Assembly (NCBI GenBank): GCA_030601885.1
Contig: JAUWAU010000009.1
Location: 151,173-215,172 of the forward strand
Direction: 5' to 3'
From: Armatimonadota bacterium
GTDB lineage: Bacteria; Armatimonadota; Zipacnadia; JAUWAU01
DNA: 64,000 bases
Shown here: positions 1 through 9,238 of the stretch, in pieces
Position numbering within the stretch: the stretch's first letter is position 1
Layout: each line of letters starts with the position of its first letter
Translations under genes and position numbers: made by a program
The notes under the pieces: model-generated
What the model was told of the DNA's origin: nothing
Databases searched by the model: none
What the model saw: only the letters and a program-made list of their open reading frames with translations

Positions 1-182
1 GCGGAAGCAAGCATACGCGGCAGTGTCTGGGCGATCAGCGCACCTTGTTGTTGGTTCTCAGCAGAACGTTCAAGGTATGGTTAGCCACGCGCACGACGTA
101 CTTATTCTCCTTGTCCTGCAGCGCCTGCTTCTCCATGTCCATTATGCACAGCGCCCGACCCGCTCGCCATGCCTCCTCTGCC

Positions 183-3182
183 CTACCGCACCACCAACAT
201 CCGCGTGCCATAGGGCTCCAGCGAGATGGGGATCTCTGCCCCTGCCGGCAGGGAATCCCAGCCGCGCTCCTCCGTGCGGTCGGCACGGTAGAGAGCTGCT
301 GACTCGGCGGGGCGATCCAATTTGAGCGTGGCATCTTGCGGCTCAGCCGTCGTATTCACCATGACCGTGCCCACGGAGCCGTCCGCTGCTTCGAAGCTCC
401 CCGCCGTCACGGAGGGAAGGGGGATGTGTACCTCAACAAGTGGCGGGCCGCCGGGCTTGCGCGGCTCTCCTTTGGGGTCCCGGCGCAGGAACCACAGATC
501 AACGTCGCGGCACTCGATCGCCGGCGGACGGCGGCTGATGCCCAGTACCAGGTATTCGGGAAAGCGGGCGTACGGCTTGCAGTAGGAGAAGAATGCCTGC
601 GAGATGGTCTTCTGCCACTCGTTGGAGCTTTCGAGCGGGACGTCGTGTATGAACGGCCCCGGTATCAGGCCCCTCGTGAGGTTGTTGGCCATCACGTAGC
701 AACGCAGGCCGGGGTGAGGGCGCGTCCCCTGCTGGCCCTGGCCCTGGACACAGGCGGCGCCGATGGCGGTGACGTATTCGTGGTACAGATAGGAGAACAG
801 CCCCACGCCGCGCGCGCCCGTGGCGCCGTGATCCACCTCGCCGAACTGCCGGCTCCAGTACGTGGCCATGTAGGGGATCGCCAGCTCGCTGGCGTTCTCC
901 ATGAACAGCCCGAGCTCGGGCTCGATGGGCCGGCCCTCTTCGAGGATGCGCGCACAGAGGTCGCGGAACTCCGTCCACATCCAATTGCCGTAGCCAGGCG
1001 GATGGCCGTGGCTCTTCCTGTAACAGGGCACATGCTGCCCTCCGCCGATCTCCTGGTCGAAGCTTATCAGCGGCACGCCAAGCCGCGCGACGTCAATAAA
1101 GATCCTCCGCATCACCTCGAGGGCGTCCTCGCTCCCATGGCACAACTTGGCTGACAGTCCCCGCCAATTGCCCCGCACGGTGGTCTTCTCGTAGTTGTCA
1201 ACGAACCACGGAGTCCCGTCCGCGTTGTGGATCACCATGTCCTTGAGGCGCTCGAACTGGGCGCTGTCGTCGAACGCAGGGCCATTATGTGTCCTCTGCC
1301 GCTTGACGACCCACCACAAGCCCGATGTCATGAACGCGCTCCTGTCTCCCTGGGCCTTCAATGCCGCATTCGCCCGCTTCCAGGCCTCGTTTGACGGAAC
1401 GGCGGGGAGATAGTTGATGCCCGCCCAAGTGCCCCGGTTCTCCCAGCCATAGGGAACGACGATGACGTGCGCCAGCTCGGTCCGTTCCCGGTAGGCTGCC
1501 GCCAGCTCGTGGATGCGCTCAAGATCGCGGCCCACCCATTTCGTCCGCCCCGGCTCATTCTGGATGGAGACGATCACGACCCCACAGCCATCTTTGAGGA
1601 ACTGCGAAATGTCGTCGCGCTGCGCGAGCGTCTTGGCGCACCACGGCTGGCGCTTCGCCCATGCCTTGTATATGTCGGCGGCGTCTCGCCAGTCGCCCAC
1701 AAAAGTCCTAAACACCACGTCGTACGGTGTCGCGACCGCCTCGCCGCGGAGCTCGGGGAACCGATGCAGGAGCGTCATCTCTACTGACCGGCCCTCGACG
1801 GTGCGCAGTTGCCACTCCTTGCAGTGCCCATCGGAATCGTAGGCGGCGAAGTACAGGCCCGCCCTGCCGTCGTAGAGTGCGCTGAACTGGGTGAACGCGT
1901 GGCCCGGATACAGCGCGCTTCGGGACTGGCTGCGCTGTCCCGGCGCGGGTAATACGGAGCCGTCGGACCACGGTAGAATGAGGCAGTCATCCGCCACGTC
2001 ATCGCCCAGCGGCGCGCGGTAGGCAATCTGCGGAAAGCGAACGCCCGCGATGGCCCAGTCGGACTCGTTTGCCACCTGGAGACGCAGGCGCACTGTTTGA
2101 TCTTCGCCGATGCTTGCGGTTACCCGGGCGGTCAGCGGGAGAGATGGGTGATCCAGGAAAGCCAATTCGAGCCGGTCGTCACCTGTTTCCTGCACGCGGA
2201 CCTCGCCGAACTCGGCGGAGGGGACCGACATTCTCTCGCCTTCGTAGGGCTTCGTGAGGCTGATGTCAAACAGGGCGCGGAAATCCCGCGGCGAGACGAA
2301 GTCGAGGCCCGAGGGTCGATGAACTATGTGCGAGATTTCTCCGCTCTCCCGCCCGAATACGAAGGCCATATCCTGAGTCGCGAGCCCGATGCCGCCTGGC
2401 GATCGGAACACGCCGGCCCGTGGCGGCGCCGTTGATGGATCGAACGGAGGACGGGGATGCACGCGCATCTTGAGCCGCTCCAAAGCCGCCTTCGTGAGGG
2501 GCTGAAACGTCATGTCATCCACGAGCACGACAGCGCTGGACGGGTTTCGCGGCGATGTCCACGCGCCGACTCCGAAGCGTCCTTCGCCCTGTCCCGGAGA
2601 TTCCCCGTCGATCTGCCACACTGGCTCCGGCGAGCCATCCAGCCATGCCTTCCCAAAGAGATGATTCTCCCAGCAGGCCAGTTTCACGTTGAGCCACCTG
2701 CCGCCGGTTGCATCATAGGAAACGTGCGCCGTGCCCAGAGTCGGGTTCCTCTGGTTCTGGCCGTACCAACAGAATCCGCGCGAGCCGCTGCGGCTCACCG
2801 AGACGCCCCGGAAGGAGCCCCGGGACAGCCGGCCGTACACGTAAAGCGCCGGAGGCTCTCCCTCCCAGGAGACCACCTTGAGGCGACACGATCCCACGAA
2901 GTTCGGCCATTTGCTGCTGTCGAGAAGCAATAGCTGCGTGTGGTGCGGACGCGTGGCCACGATCCGGTAGACATGGTTTCGGGCGCCCTCTGGGTCAGCG
3001 ACAATCCCGGAGTCCCCGCCAGGCTCCTGCCAGCCACTGAGCGGCCTCTCGAAGTCGCAGGTCACGCTTCGGAGTGGCAGAACGGGGCGACGAGAGGCGC
3101 CTTCCACCGCGAGTGCATGCGCCGCCATGGCCGAGATCGTCATGAGCGAGAGGATGGCCGACTGGACAGTGCGCCAACGCAT
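183..3182 (-). CDS. Large secreted glycoside-hydrolase-like protein (LamG-like + beta-sandwich + TIM barrel)
   Basis: A 999-residue protein with a Sec signal peptide (about residues 1-26, ending near AHALAVEG). Next comes a region of about 190 residues that looks like a concanavalin/LamG sandwich (starts at CDFERPLSGW, ends at VLVDDMTF). A second beta-rich domain follows, then a catalytic-barrel-like half with acidic strand ends such as ISFDQEIGGG and LGLFMENASE. Overall this resembles large uncharacterised GH-like proteins of Planctomycetota and Verrucomicrobiota (possibly DUF6259). The substrate cannot be read from the sequence. The start is the second of two close ATGs (3188 and 3182), because GGTGGAG lies 6 nt before 3182. 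The frame stays open upstream to 3455, but that stretch is Arg-rich and lacks a leader. It is divergent from the ZIP gene, with a 249-bp gap that shows no clear promoter. Confidence 0.8.
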   Translation of the reverse strand: MRWRTVQSAILSLMTISAMAAHALAVEGASRRPVLPLRSVTCDFERPLSGWQEPGGDSGIVADPEGARNHVYRIVATRPHHTQLLLLDSSKWPNFVGSCRLKVVSWEGEPPALYVYGRLSRGSFRGVSVSRSGSRGFCWYGQNQRNPTLGTAHVSYDATGGRWLNVKLACWENHLFGKAWLDGSPEPVWQIDGESPGQGEGRFGVGAWTSPRNPSSAVVLVDDMTFQPLTKAALERLKMRVHPRPPFDPSTAPPRAGVFRSPGGIGLATQDMAFVFGRESGEISHIVHRPSGLDFVSPRDFRALFDISLTKPYEGERMSVPSAEFGEVRVQETGDDRLELAFLDHPSLPLTARVTASIGEDQTVRLRLQVANESDWAIAGVRFPQIAYRAPLGDDVADDCLILPWSDGSVLPAPGQRSQSRSALYPGHAFTQFSALYDGRAGLYFAAYDSDGHCKEWQLRTVEGRSVEMTLLHRFPELRGEAVATPYDVVFRTFVGDWRDAADIYKAWAKRQPWCAKTLAQRDDISQFLKDGCGVVIVSIQNEPGRTKWVGRDLERIHELAAAYRERTELAHVIVVPYGWENRGTWAGINYLPAVPSNEAWKRANAALKAQGDRSAFMTSGLWWVVKRQRTHNGPAFDDSAQFERLKDMVIHNADGTPWFVDNYEKTTVRGNWRGLSAKLCHGSEDALEVMRRIFIDVARLGVPLISFDQEIGGGQHVPCYRKSHGHPPGYGNWMWTEFRDLCARILEEGRPIEPELGLFMENASELAIPYMATYWSRQFGEVDHGATGARGVGLFSYLYHEYVTAIGAACVQGQGQQGTRPHPGLRCYVMANNLTRGLIPGPFIHDVPLESSNEWQKTISQAFFSYCKPYARFPEYLVLGISRRPPAIECRDVDLWFLRRDPKGEPRKPGGPPLVEVHIPLPSVTAGSFEAADGSVGTVMVNTTAEPQDATLKLDRPAESAALYRADRTEERGWDSLPAGAEIPISLEPYGTRMLVVR

Positions 3183-3431
3183 GGTCATCTCCACCGTTCT
3201 GTGTTCCTCTCTTCTAGCGTGCCACCGGTCTGTGCCGAGCCGTATCCTACGGAGGAGCTTGGCGACGATAGCGGAAACGAACGCAGACGCACCTGGCGCT
3301 CCACGGTCTGTTTTCCGATGTGTCCGGGGAGTTCCTCTGCCAGACTGGCATGTGCCAGCGCACTTGCTCCGATCGAGGCGCTGGAGCGACCGCGAATCCG
3401 CGCGCAATGCTCGCTGAGGAGGCGCGGAGCA

Positions 3432-4241
3432 TTGGATTTCCTTAATGGCTTGCATCCGATAGTTCAGGCGCTGATAGGCGGCGGATTCACCTGGGCCATC
3501 ACGGCCGTCGGATCCGCCGGTGTATTCGCGGCCAGAGAGATGAGCCGCCGAACGCTGGACGGCATGCTCGGGTTCGCCGCCGGAGTCATGATTGCCGCAA
3601 GTTACTGGTCACTGCTCGCACCGGCCATCGAAATGTCCGAGGAGAAGAGCATCCCGGCCTGGGTGCCGCCGGCAGTGGGTTTTGTGCTGGGCGGCCTGTT
3701 CCTCTGGGCGATCGACAAGACGCTGCCGCACGTCCATCCAAGTATGCGCACGGACGAAGCGGAGGGGGTGCCGACCGCCTGGCGCCGGGCGACGTTGCTC
3801 ATCGTGGCGATAACGCTGCACAACATCCCGGAGGGCCTCGCAGTTGGGGTCGCATTCGGCGCTGCTGCCGCCGGGATGCCGGCTGCCACCGTGGCCGGAG
3901 CCGTCGCGCTGTCCATCGGCATCGGCATCCAGAACTTCCCCGAGGGCCTTGCGGTGGCAATGCCCCTCAGGCGAGAGGGCCTCTCGCGACTGAAGTGTTT
4001 CTGGTATGGTCAGCTATCGGCCATCGTCGAGCCAATGGCCGCCGTGGTCGGCGCGGCGGTGGTTCTCATTGCGCAACCTATCCTCCCCTACGCACTCGCG
4101 TTCGCCGCCGGGGCGATGATCTTCGTAGTGAGCGAGGAGCTCATCCCGGAGTCACATCGCGGCGGACGGACGCATTTCGCCACCGGAGGCGTCATGGTCG
4201 GTTTCACGGTGATGATGATCCTGGACGTCGCCCTTGGATAG
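3432..4241 (+). CDS. ZIP-family divalent metal transporter (ZupT/GufA-like)
   Basis: A 269-residue inner-membrane protein with about eight hydrophobic segments. It has the two ZIP signatures that form the binuclear metal site: HNIPEGLAVGV at about residues 130-140 and NFPEGLAVAMP at about 168-178. QLSAIVEP follows near residue 200, and a His-containing loop (HVH, about 100-102) lies between TM3 and TM4. Members import Zn, Fe, Mn or Co into the cytoplasm; the specificity here is unknown. The start is TTG at 3432, preceded by GAGGAGG nine bases upstream. This gives the normal family length, while in-frame upstream sequence is Arg-rich and not membrane-like. No metal-handling genes are adjacent. 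Confidence 0.88.
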   Translation: MDFLNGLHPIVQALIGGGFTWAITAVGSAGVFAAREMSRRTLDGMLGFAAGVMIAASYWSLLAPAIEMSEEKSIPAWVPPAVGFVLGGLFLWAIDKTLPHVHPSMRTDEAEGVPTAWRRATLLIVAITLHNIPEGLAVGVAFGAAAAGMPAATVAGAVALSIGIGIQNFPEGLAVAMPLRREGLSRLKCFWYGQLSAIVEPMAAVVGAAVVLIAQPILPYALAFAAGAMIFVVSEELIPESHRGGRTHFATGGVMVGFTVMMILDVALG

Positions 4242-4329
4242 CACCAGCCACGCCTGGCCCGGAACTCGGCGCACTGACGCCTACCCCATGAACTGCGACA
4301 CATGTCGCAGGGCGAGTTTGATGTACGTC

Positions 4330-4431
4330 GGGGCTGTTGAAAAACCCCGGGGACGACGGCTCGTCAGCTCGTGAGCGGCCGCCCACCGCGCTGCGCGGAC
4401 GGGCGTGTGGGCGGGGTTTTTCAACAGCCCC
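4330..4431. mobile_element. MITE-like 102-bp element with perfect 19-bp terminal inverted repeats
   Basis: The left end GGGGCTGTTGAAAAACCCC (4330-4348) is the exact reverse complement of the right end (4413-4431). The 64-bp centre is GC-rich and has no open frame with a ribosome site. A GGGCTGTTGAAAAA-type end resembles terminal repeats of several DDE-transposase IS families, so this is probably a non-autonomous derivative. No target-site duplication is obvious. It could also act as a strong hairpin terminator about 90 bp after the ZIP gene. Confidence 0.6.
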
Positions 4432-4514
4432 ACGTCCACCCCTTCTCCGGCTGATTCCAGAACTTGCCGTGCGGCTCGACGCCGGCTTCATATGTTGCTC
4501 ACCTCCGTGGCGAG

Positions 4515-4670
4515 CTACAGAACATCCGCCCAGCAGCGGGTCTCGGCCGCTCGGCGGGCCGCTTCGCACACCTTCAATACTGCCATCCCATCTTCGGCGG
4601 TCTGGACCCGGGGAGCGCGCTTGCCGCCTCCCACCCCGCTCCTCCACATCGCTTCGCCGCCGGGCCCGAT
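4515..4670 (-). pseudogene. Remnant of a Gfo/Idh/MocA oxidoreductase C terminus
   Basis: The minus strand encodes PRVQTAEDGMAVLKVCEAAR then RAAETRCWADVL and a stop at 4515. This matches the usual end of Gfo/Idh/MocA dehydrogenases (typically VQTAEDALAVLEVIEAAYRS followed by a short tail). Upstream the frame is broken by a TGA and appears to continue in another frame, so only the last helix and tail survive. I see no start, NAD-binding motif or ribosome site. The call rests on this one motif. Confidence 0.4.
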
Positions 4671-4924
4671 TGGCCTTCAGCCGCGAAGCAGACGTGGAAC
4701 AGAGGCGGGCTCGCGGGGACGGCGAACGTGCTTTCGCGGCGGCATGAGGCGAGAGTACGGTCCAGTGACGATGCAGGAAGCTGCTCTTGTCGTGCGAAAC
4801 TGTGTGGTGAGGGCAAATGAGGCAAAGCGCGGTGGCGAAGGCGGACAGGCCGTCATTGACGCGGACGTTGCCTGCGACGACTTCTGAGCCCTCCTCAGAG
4901 CATACGATAGGCAGATCAGATTTG

Positions 4925-4937
4925 TGGGAGCGCTCCC
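4925..4937. promoter_or_regulatory. LacI-family-type operator palindrome (CebR/CelR-like)
   Basis: TGGGAGCGCTCCC contains the perfect 12-bp palindrome GGGAGCGCTCCC (4926-4937) and ends 16 bases before the ATG of the 1128-residue GH-like gene. TGGGAGCGCTCCCA is the established operator of CebR/CelR-type LacI regulators of cello-oligosaccharide use in actinobacteria. Here the resemblance and the position, where binding would block transcription or translation initiation, suggest substrate-induced control of the downstream cluster. No LacI-family gene lies in the window. Confidence 0.5.
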
Positions 4938-4953
4938 CCCCATGAGGTGAATC

Positions 4954-7900
4954 ATGCGACACTTGCCATGCCTCGCACTGCTTGCCTCTGTCTGGGGTAA
5001 TGCCTCGGCGGTGGAACTGCCGAGTGCGCCTGACCGGGTGTCAATTGTGCTTCCCGACTACGGCGCCGAGCTGCGAGCTTTCGATGAGGCGGATCGGAAG
5101 CCTGTGAGCTGGTGGCCATACGTCGTCAACGCCGGATGGGGCGGAGGACGAGGCGGGCCCGAGCGCCGCGGCGGATGGCTGGACGAGAACTGGAAGCTCA
5201 TCGATTACCTCGATCGCTCCGGCGACTACACCACCCACGAATACTTAAAGCACCGGGGCATCTGGTACGAGGTGTACGGCAGCAACGAATACCAGGAGAC
5301 GATCCACTTCTACGAGGGCGGCGCGCGGGAGCTGCTGTGGGACAACGGCATCGCCCGGGACATGCATGGCGAGCGGGTGTTGAGCAAGCACTACAACATG
5401 TCGGTGCCATCCTGGGCCGAAAAGGTCGGATGGAACGCGTTCATCGTCTGCAACAACGCCCCTCGCTGGTCGGCGATCATCAACTACGACTGGCTCACCA
5501 GCCCCCTGCTCGGCTTCGCCATTAGCCAGGACAACATCGGCGGCCCGACTTCGCGCATTGGCGCCGGCGGACACGGAAGGTACTGCGACTACTGCAACGC
5601 CAAGTTCTTCCACCACCTCGAGGTCACCGATCGGCGCCCCGAGTTCCGCCGACAGTACGAACACATCCGCGACTACGTTCAGGACAACCTCGCCGACGTG
5701 CTGGCACAGTTGCCGCCGCAAGTGAAGCATCGTTTCAACGCTGCCGAGGCGGAGCTGCTGGCCAAGATGTGCGCGCCGCCGGTCATGTCCGAGTATCAGA
5801 AGTTCCTCTACCTCTGCCATCTCCACAACCTCGTCCGCTACTATCGCGACGCGAAGCTCGTGGCCGAGCGCATGGCACGCGAGTACGACGTGCATGGCAA
5901 TCAGGGAGGCGGCTTCATAGGTCCGAATCCCTACCAGGTAGCGTTATCGGACTTCGTGGATACCGTATGGTTCGAGAGTAAGGGGCTGTCCGCGTACGAC
6001 ATATTCAAGTATGGCTGGAACAACGCCTGGGGCGCTTTCCGCTTCGAAATGGGTTGGGCGATGACGCGGGGACGCAGGCCATTCATGTGCATGACGGGCT
6101 TTCACAAGCACACGCCGGATATGGTGGAGCACGAGATGGCCGAGGAGTGCGCCGGTGGCGGCGTGTTGTTCGTCAAACAATGGAGCTTCGAAGAAGAGCC
6201 CGAGCTGCAGCAGAAGGTGACCGCGTACTTCCGCTTCCGCCACGACCACCGCGCCATCTTCACCCGAGAGAGCAAGCGGCGCTACACGCAGATCGCGCTG
6301 GCGTACTCGATCCCGACGATGATGTACCACAACTACCAGCACGAGGCCGCCGGCGCACCGATCAGCGCTCTGTCCGGCATGGCCCGGGCACTGGAAGAGG
6401 GCCATCTGCCATTTGACGTGGTGATCTTCAACCATCCCGAGATCCACGCGGACCGGGTCACCCTCGACGAGTTGAGGCGGTATCGGTTGGTGATACTGCC
6501 AGCACTCGAGTGTCTGACCGATTCGCAGATTGAACTGTTCACGCGGTACCTGCAAGCCGGAGGCACGCTGGGGATGATCGGCCAGTGCGGCGTGCGTGAT
6601 GACAACAACTTGCCTCGTGCTGAGGCGCCGGCCGCAAGCTGGAAGAAGGCCGGGCGAGTAGTGGACATCCTCTCCGGGCGCAACTTCCTGCCCTCTCGAA
6701 CGACAGAGAATGACGAGACTCGAGAGCTAACAAGAGCTGCCATCGAGGCCACTCGGGAGGCATTGGATGGCAAGACGATTCTTTCAGGGGACCTCCCCCG
6801 TATGCTCTGGGTGAAGACGTGGGAGCACGGGAGAGAGTTCGTGAGCCTCCACTTCGTGAACTACGACATCGACTTCGAGTCCGGCGCGGCGACATCGACG
6901 CAGCCCCTGCAACTGACTGTCGCTCTGCCCGGTAACGTGCCGGCGGAGGCAGCCGTCTGGCTGACGCCGGACGGGAAGCGCACGCCGATGGACATGGCGG
7001 TCGATGGGCGAGGAGTCACACTGACGCTGCCGTCGGTGCGGGTGTACGGGGTGATGCTCATCGGCCGGCAGGAGCTGGATAGCCAGCAGAGCGCCGTTTT
7101 GCCGGGCGATGCCATGCTGGCGCGGGCGAAGATGGCCAGCGGTGGTAACTGGGGGGACCTGGCGCAGCAAGCGGCCGCTGTGCAGGAGGCTGCAACGGGA
7201 TGCGCAAGGCCCACTTGCACGGCGGAGGAGGCAGCAGATTATGCCAGGGCTGCCGAAGAGTTGCTCCAAGCAGTGCAGCACGTCGAGGACATGGCCTATC
7301 TCGAGCGTGCGCGGAATGCTGTGGACACTGATGACGCGCTGTTGGCCTTTGACTTCGGCGGCACACAGGAGCAGCCACCGTGGCAGATAGTTGAAGTCGA
7401 TACTGCCTACTCGCCGGAAGCGGGCTTCGGTTGGCTGCCGCTCACTGATGACTCCGTGCCGACGCCGGAGGAGACGTACTACGCGATGGCGCAGCGATAC
7501 GGCGACAAGTTCACCACCGGCCTGACAGCGGGCCTCCTGCCATTCTGGCCGTACAAAGAGCAGCCGCCGAGGCCATTGCGGACGAACCTTGGCTCTGGGA
7601 CGCCGCGACGGTTCCGAGTCGATGTTCCCGCCGGCGACTACACGGTGCGGATCGTCACCACGAATCCCTCCTGGACCAACCGCAACTTCCTCGTGTCCGG
7701 GATGGTGAGCGTCAACGGCGCCGTGCGCCTCCTCGACGCCGTACACGATAGAGGTGCCATCGTAGCGCGCGAGTTCCTGGTGTCCGCTCCCGATGGCAAG
7801 CTGGAGCTGACCTTCGGCGGGCCGACCGGCTGGGCGGTGGCCGCTGTTACCGTTCGGCCCGGCGTCCGGACACAACACGATCCGCAGACGACTCAGGGCC

Positions 7901-8340
7901 TGCGCACCTGGCGCGTGAGTCCGCGGTATGCGAACCCGGACTGGTATCCCATCACCCAGGTCGTGGCGCCGCCCGAAGAGCGCCTGGCCGATGTGCCGGG
8001 CGCCGATTGGCAAGTGGTGAACGCTCCCGCCACCGGCCTTCCCGTTGTCGATCTGGGAACGAAAAACGACGCTGAGGTCGGCGATGTCGTCTACGCTGCC
8101 ACGAGCATCAACTCCGACGCCCCGCGCGAGGCATATCTGCATTTCGGCGCCTCCAGCCAGGCCCAGTTGTGGCTCAATGGCGCGTCCATCGGCTACGTTC
8201 CCAACGAGAAGGGCCTGCGTCGAGACGAATTCGTGGCGCCCCTAAGACTGCGTGCCGGTCAGAACACTCTCGTGCTGAAGCTCCAGCGCTTCTGGGAACG
8301 CCACTGGATGTTCTACGCCAGCCTCACCGATGGGCCATGA
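4954..8340 (+). CDS. Secreted GH42-like TIM-barrel protein with C-terminal sugar-binding domains
   Basis: An 1128-residue protein with a Sec signal peptide (MRHLPCLALLASVWGNASA). Residues of about 20-450 look like a TIM-barrel hydrolase containing a RYCDYCNAKFF Cys motif. About 450-570 resemble the beta-galactosidase trimerisation/amidotransferase-like fold of GH42 (DVVIFNHPEIHADRV, LVILPALECL, GGTLGMIGQCG). A beta-sandwich follows. About 790-970 look like a galactose-binding/malectin-type domain (LLAFDFGG, FRVDVPAGDYTVRIV). A last small beta domain ends at QLWLNGASIGYVPN and RLRAGQNTLVLKL. It probably cleaves a terminal glycoside, but the linkage is unknown. It is the first gene of a plus-strand cluster and carries a palindromic operator before its start. 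GAGGTG lies about 5 nt before the ATG. Confidence 0.8.
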   Translation: MRHLPCLALLASVWGNASAVELPSAPDRVSIVLPDYGAELRAFDEADRKPVSWWPYVVNAGWGGGRGGPERRGGWLDENWKLIDYLDRSGDYTTHEYLKHRGIWYEVYGSNEYQETIHFYEGGARELLWDNGIARDMHGERVLSKHYNMSVPSWAEKVGWNAFIVCNNAPRWSAIINYDWLTSPLLGFAISQDNIGGPTSRIGAGGHGRYCDYCNAKFFHHLEVTDRRPEFRRQYEHIRDYVQDNLADVLAQLPPQVKHRFNAAEAELLAKMCAPPVMSEYQKFLYLCHLHNLVRYYRDAKLVAERMAREYDVHGNQGGGFIGPNPYQVALSDFVDTVWFESKGLSAYDIFKYGWNNAWGAFRFEMGWAMTRGRRPFMCMTGFHKHTPDMVEHEMAEECAGGGVLFVKQWSFEEEPELQQKVTAYFRFRHDHRAIFTRESKRRYTQIALAYSIPTMMYHNYQHEAAGAPISALSGMARALEEGHLPFDVVIFNHPEIHADRVTLDELRRYRLVILPALECLTDSQIELFTRYLQAGGTLGMIGQCGVRDDNNLPRAEAPAASWKKAGRVVDILSGRNFLPSRTTENDETRELTRAAIEATREALDGKTILSGDLPRMLWVKTWEHGREFVSLHFVNYDIDFESGAATSTQPLQLTVALPGNVPAEAAVWLTPDGKRTPMDMAVDGRGVTLTLPSVRVYGVMLIGRQELDSQQSAVLPGDAMLARAKMASGGNWGDLAQQAAAVQEAATGCARPTCTAEEAADYARAAEELLQAVQHVEDMAYLERARNAVDTDDALLAFDFGGTQEQPPWQIVEVDTAYSPEAGFGWLPLTDDSVPTPEETYYAMAQRYGDKFTTGLTAGLLPFWPYKEQPPRPLRTNLGSGTPRRFRVDVPAGDYTVRIVTTNPSWTNRNFLVSGMVSVNGAVRLLDAVHDRGAIVAREFLVSAPDGKLELTFGGPTGWAVAAVTVRPGVRTQHDPQTTQGLRTWRVSPRYANPDWYPITQVVAPPEERLADVPGADWQVVNAPATGLPVVDLGTKNDAEVGDVVYAATSINSDAPREAYLHFGASSQAQLWLNGASIGYVPNEKGLRRDEFVAPLRLRAGQNTLVLKLQRFWERHWMFYASLTDGP

Positions 8341-8417
8341 TCCACTGACGCCATTGACAGCACGGCTTGGTGCCGCGGCTCAATCCGGAATGACGTCGTG
8401 GAGCGAGGTGATACACC

Positions 8418-9140
8418 GTGCGTTTTGGCCACCACTTCTGGAACTGGGACAGAGCCTGGAATGACGACCTGGATCTTTGGCTGAGGCTGACCAAGCAGAC
8501 CGGTTGGGAGGGCTTTGAGTCAAAGCCCAAGCACATCGGCGCGCCCCCGGAAGTCGTCAAGCAGAAATGCGAGGCCCTCGGGATCAGTTGTGCGGCCATC
8601 GGCAGCGACCGGGGTATTCAGGAGACCATCGACTACGCCCACGCGGCCGGGGCTGGCATCATCAGGGCCTCCGTATCGAAAGATGAGTGCCCTCGCTGGG
8701 TCGAGTACGCCGCCGAGCGCGGCATCATCATCACCATACATCCGCACCTCTCGAAAGACAGGCGCGGCAAAGGCGCCATCGAGACGCGCGAGGATATGCT
8801 CCGCTACCTCGATGAGCGTCCCGGCACGTACGGCTGTCCCGATACGGGGCACCTGCTGCTGTGCGGCTCAGATCCCATCCGGACCATCCGCGACCTGGGG
8901 CAGCGCTGCGCCTACGTCCACCTCAAGGACATCGATCCGGCGGCCGTCGGAAAGGCAGACAAGGGCGGCGACAACTTCTGGGAACTGGGCTGCGGCGCCC
9001 TGGACCTGCCGGGCGTGATGAAGGCCCTCGAGGAGATCGGCTTTGACGGGTGGGTGATGGTCGAACGCGATCGCCGCGTTGACGACTACGTCGCCAGCGC
9101 CTACGCCATGCGGGAGGTCCTTCACGGTCTGGGATACTGA
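8418..9140 (+). CDS. Sugar-phosphate isomerase/epimerase-like TIM barrel (IolE-like)
   Basis: A 240-residue cytosolic protein of the xylose-isomerase-like TIM-barrel family (AP endonuclease 2 superfamily). Metal-site signatures are visible: TIHPHL around residues 110-115, CPDTGHLLL around 140-148, YVHLKDID around 170-177, and the closing GWVMVERD around 213-220. The order H, D-H, H-K-D, E is that of inosose dehydratases, hexulose epimerases and related enzymes using a divalent metal. It is somewhat shorter than IolE (about 300 residues). The start is GTG with GAGGTG seven bases upstream. It lies between two large secreted glycan proteins, suggesting processing of the released sugar. Confidence 0.75.
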   Translation: MRFGHHFWNWDRAWNDDLDLWLRLTKQTGWEGFESKPKHIGAPPEVVKQKCEALGISCAAIGSDRGIQETIDYAHAAGAGIIRASVSKDECPRWVEYAAERGIIITIHPHLSKDRRGKGAIETREDMLRYLDERPGTYGCPDTGHLLLCGSDPIRTIRDLGQRCAYVHLKDIDPAAVGKADKGGDNFWELGCGALDLPGVMKALEEIGFDGWVMVERDRRVDDYVASAYAMREVLHGLGY

Positions 9141-9238
9141 ACTCCGTCCGGGCGACAGACGGCAAACTGCCGGTTTCACGAGCGGGCCACCATGTCTGCC
9201 CGCCATCGGTTCGCGGACAACGGATTGGAGGGCTTGGG

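Larger units (their letters stand above)
4242..4953. other. Degenerate intergenic region with MITE-like element, gene remnant and operator
   Basis: These 712 bases hold no convincing intact gene. They contain a 102-bp inverted-repeat element (4330-4431), a minus-strand remnant of an oxidoreductase C terminus (4515-4670) and a 12-bp perfect palindrome just before the next gene (4926-4937). The other open frames here are Arg/Pro/Ser-rich and lack ribosome sites. Confidence 0.6.

Noticed and set aside
35..142. A 35-codon minus-strand frame (MDMEKQALQDKENKYVV...) after the first gene
   Set aside because: The residue mix is protein-like, but there is no ribosome site and it lies at the window edge. 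It may be the tail of something outside, so it was not listed as a gene.
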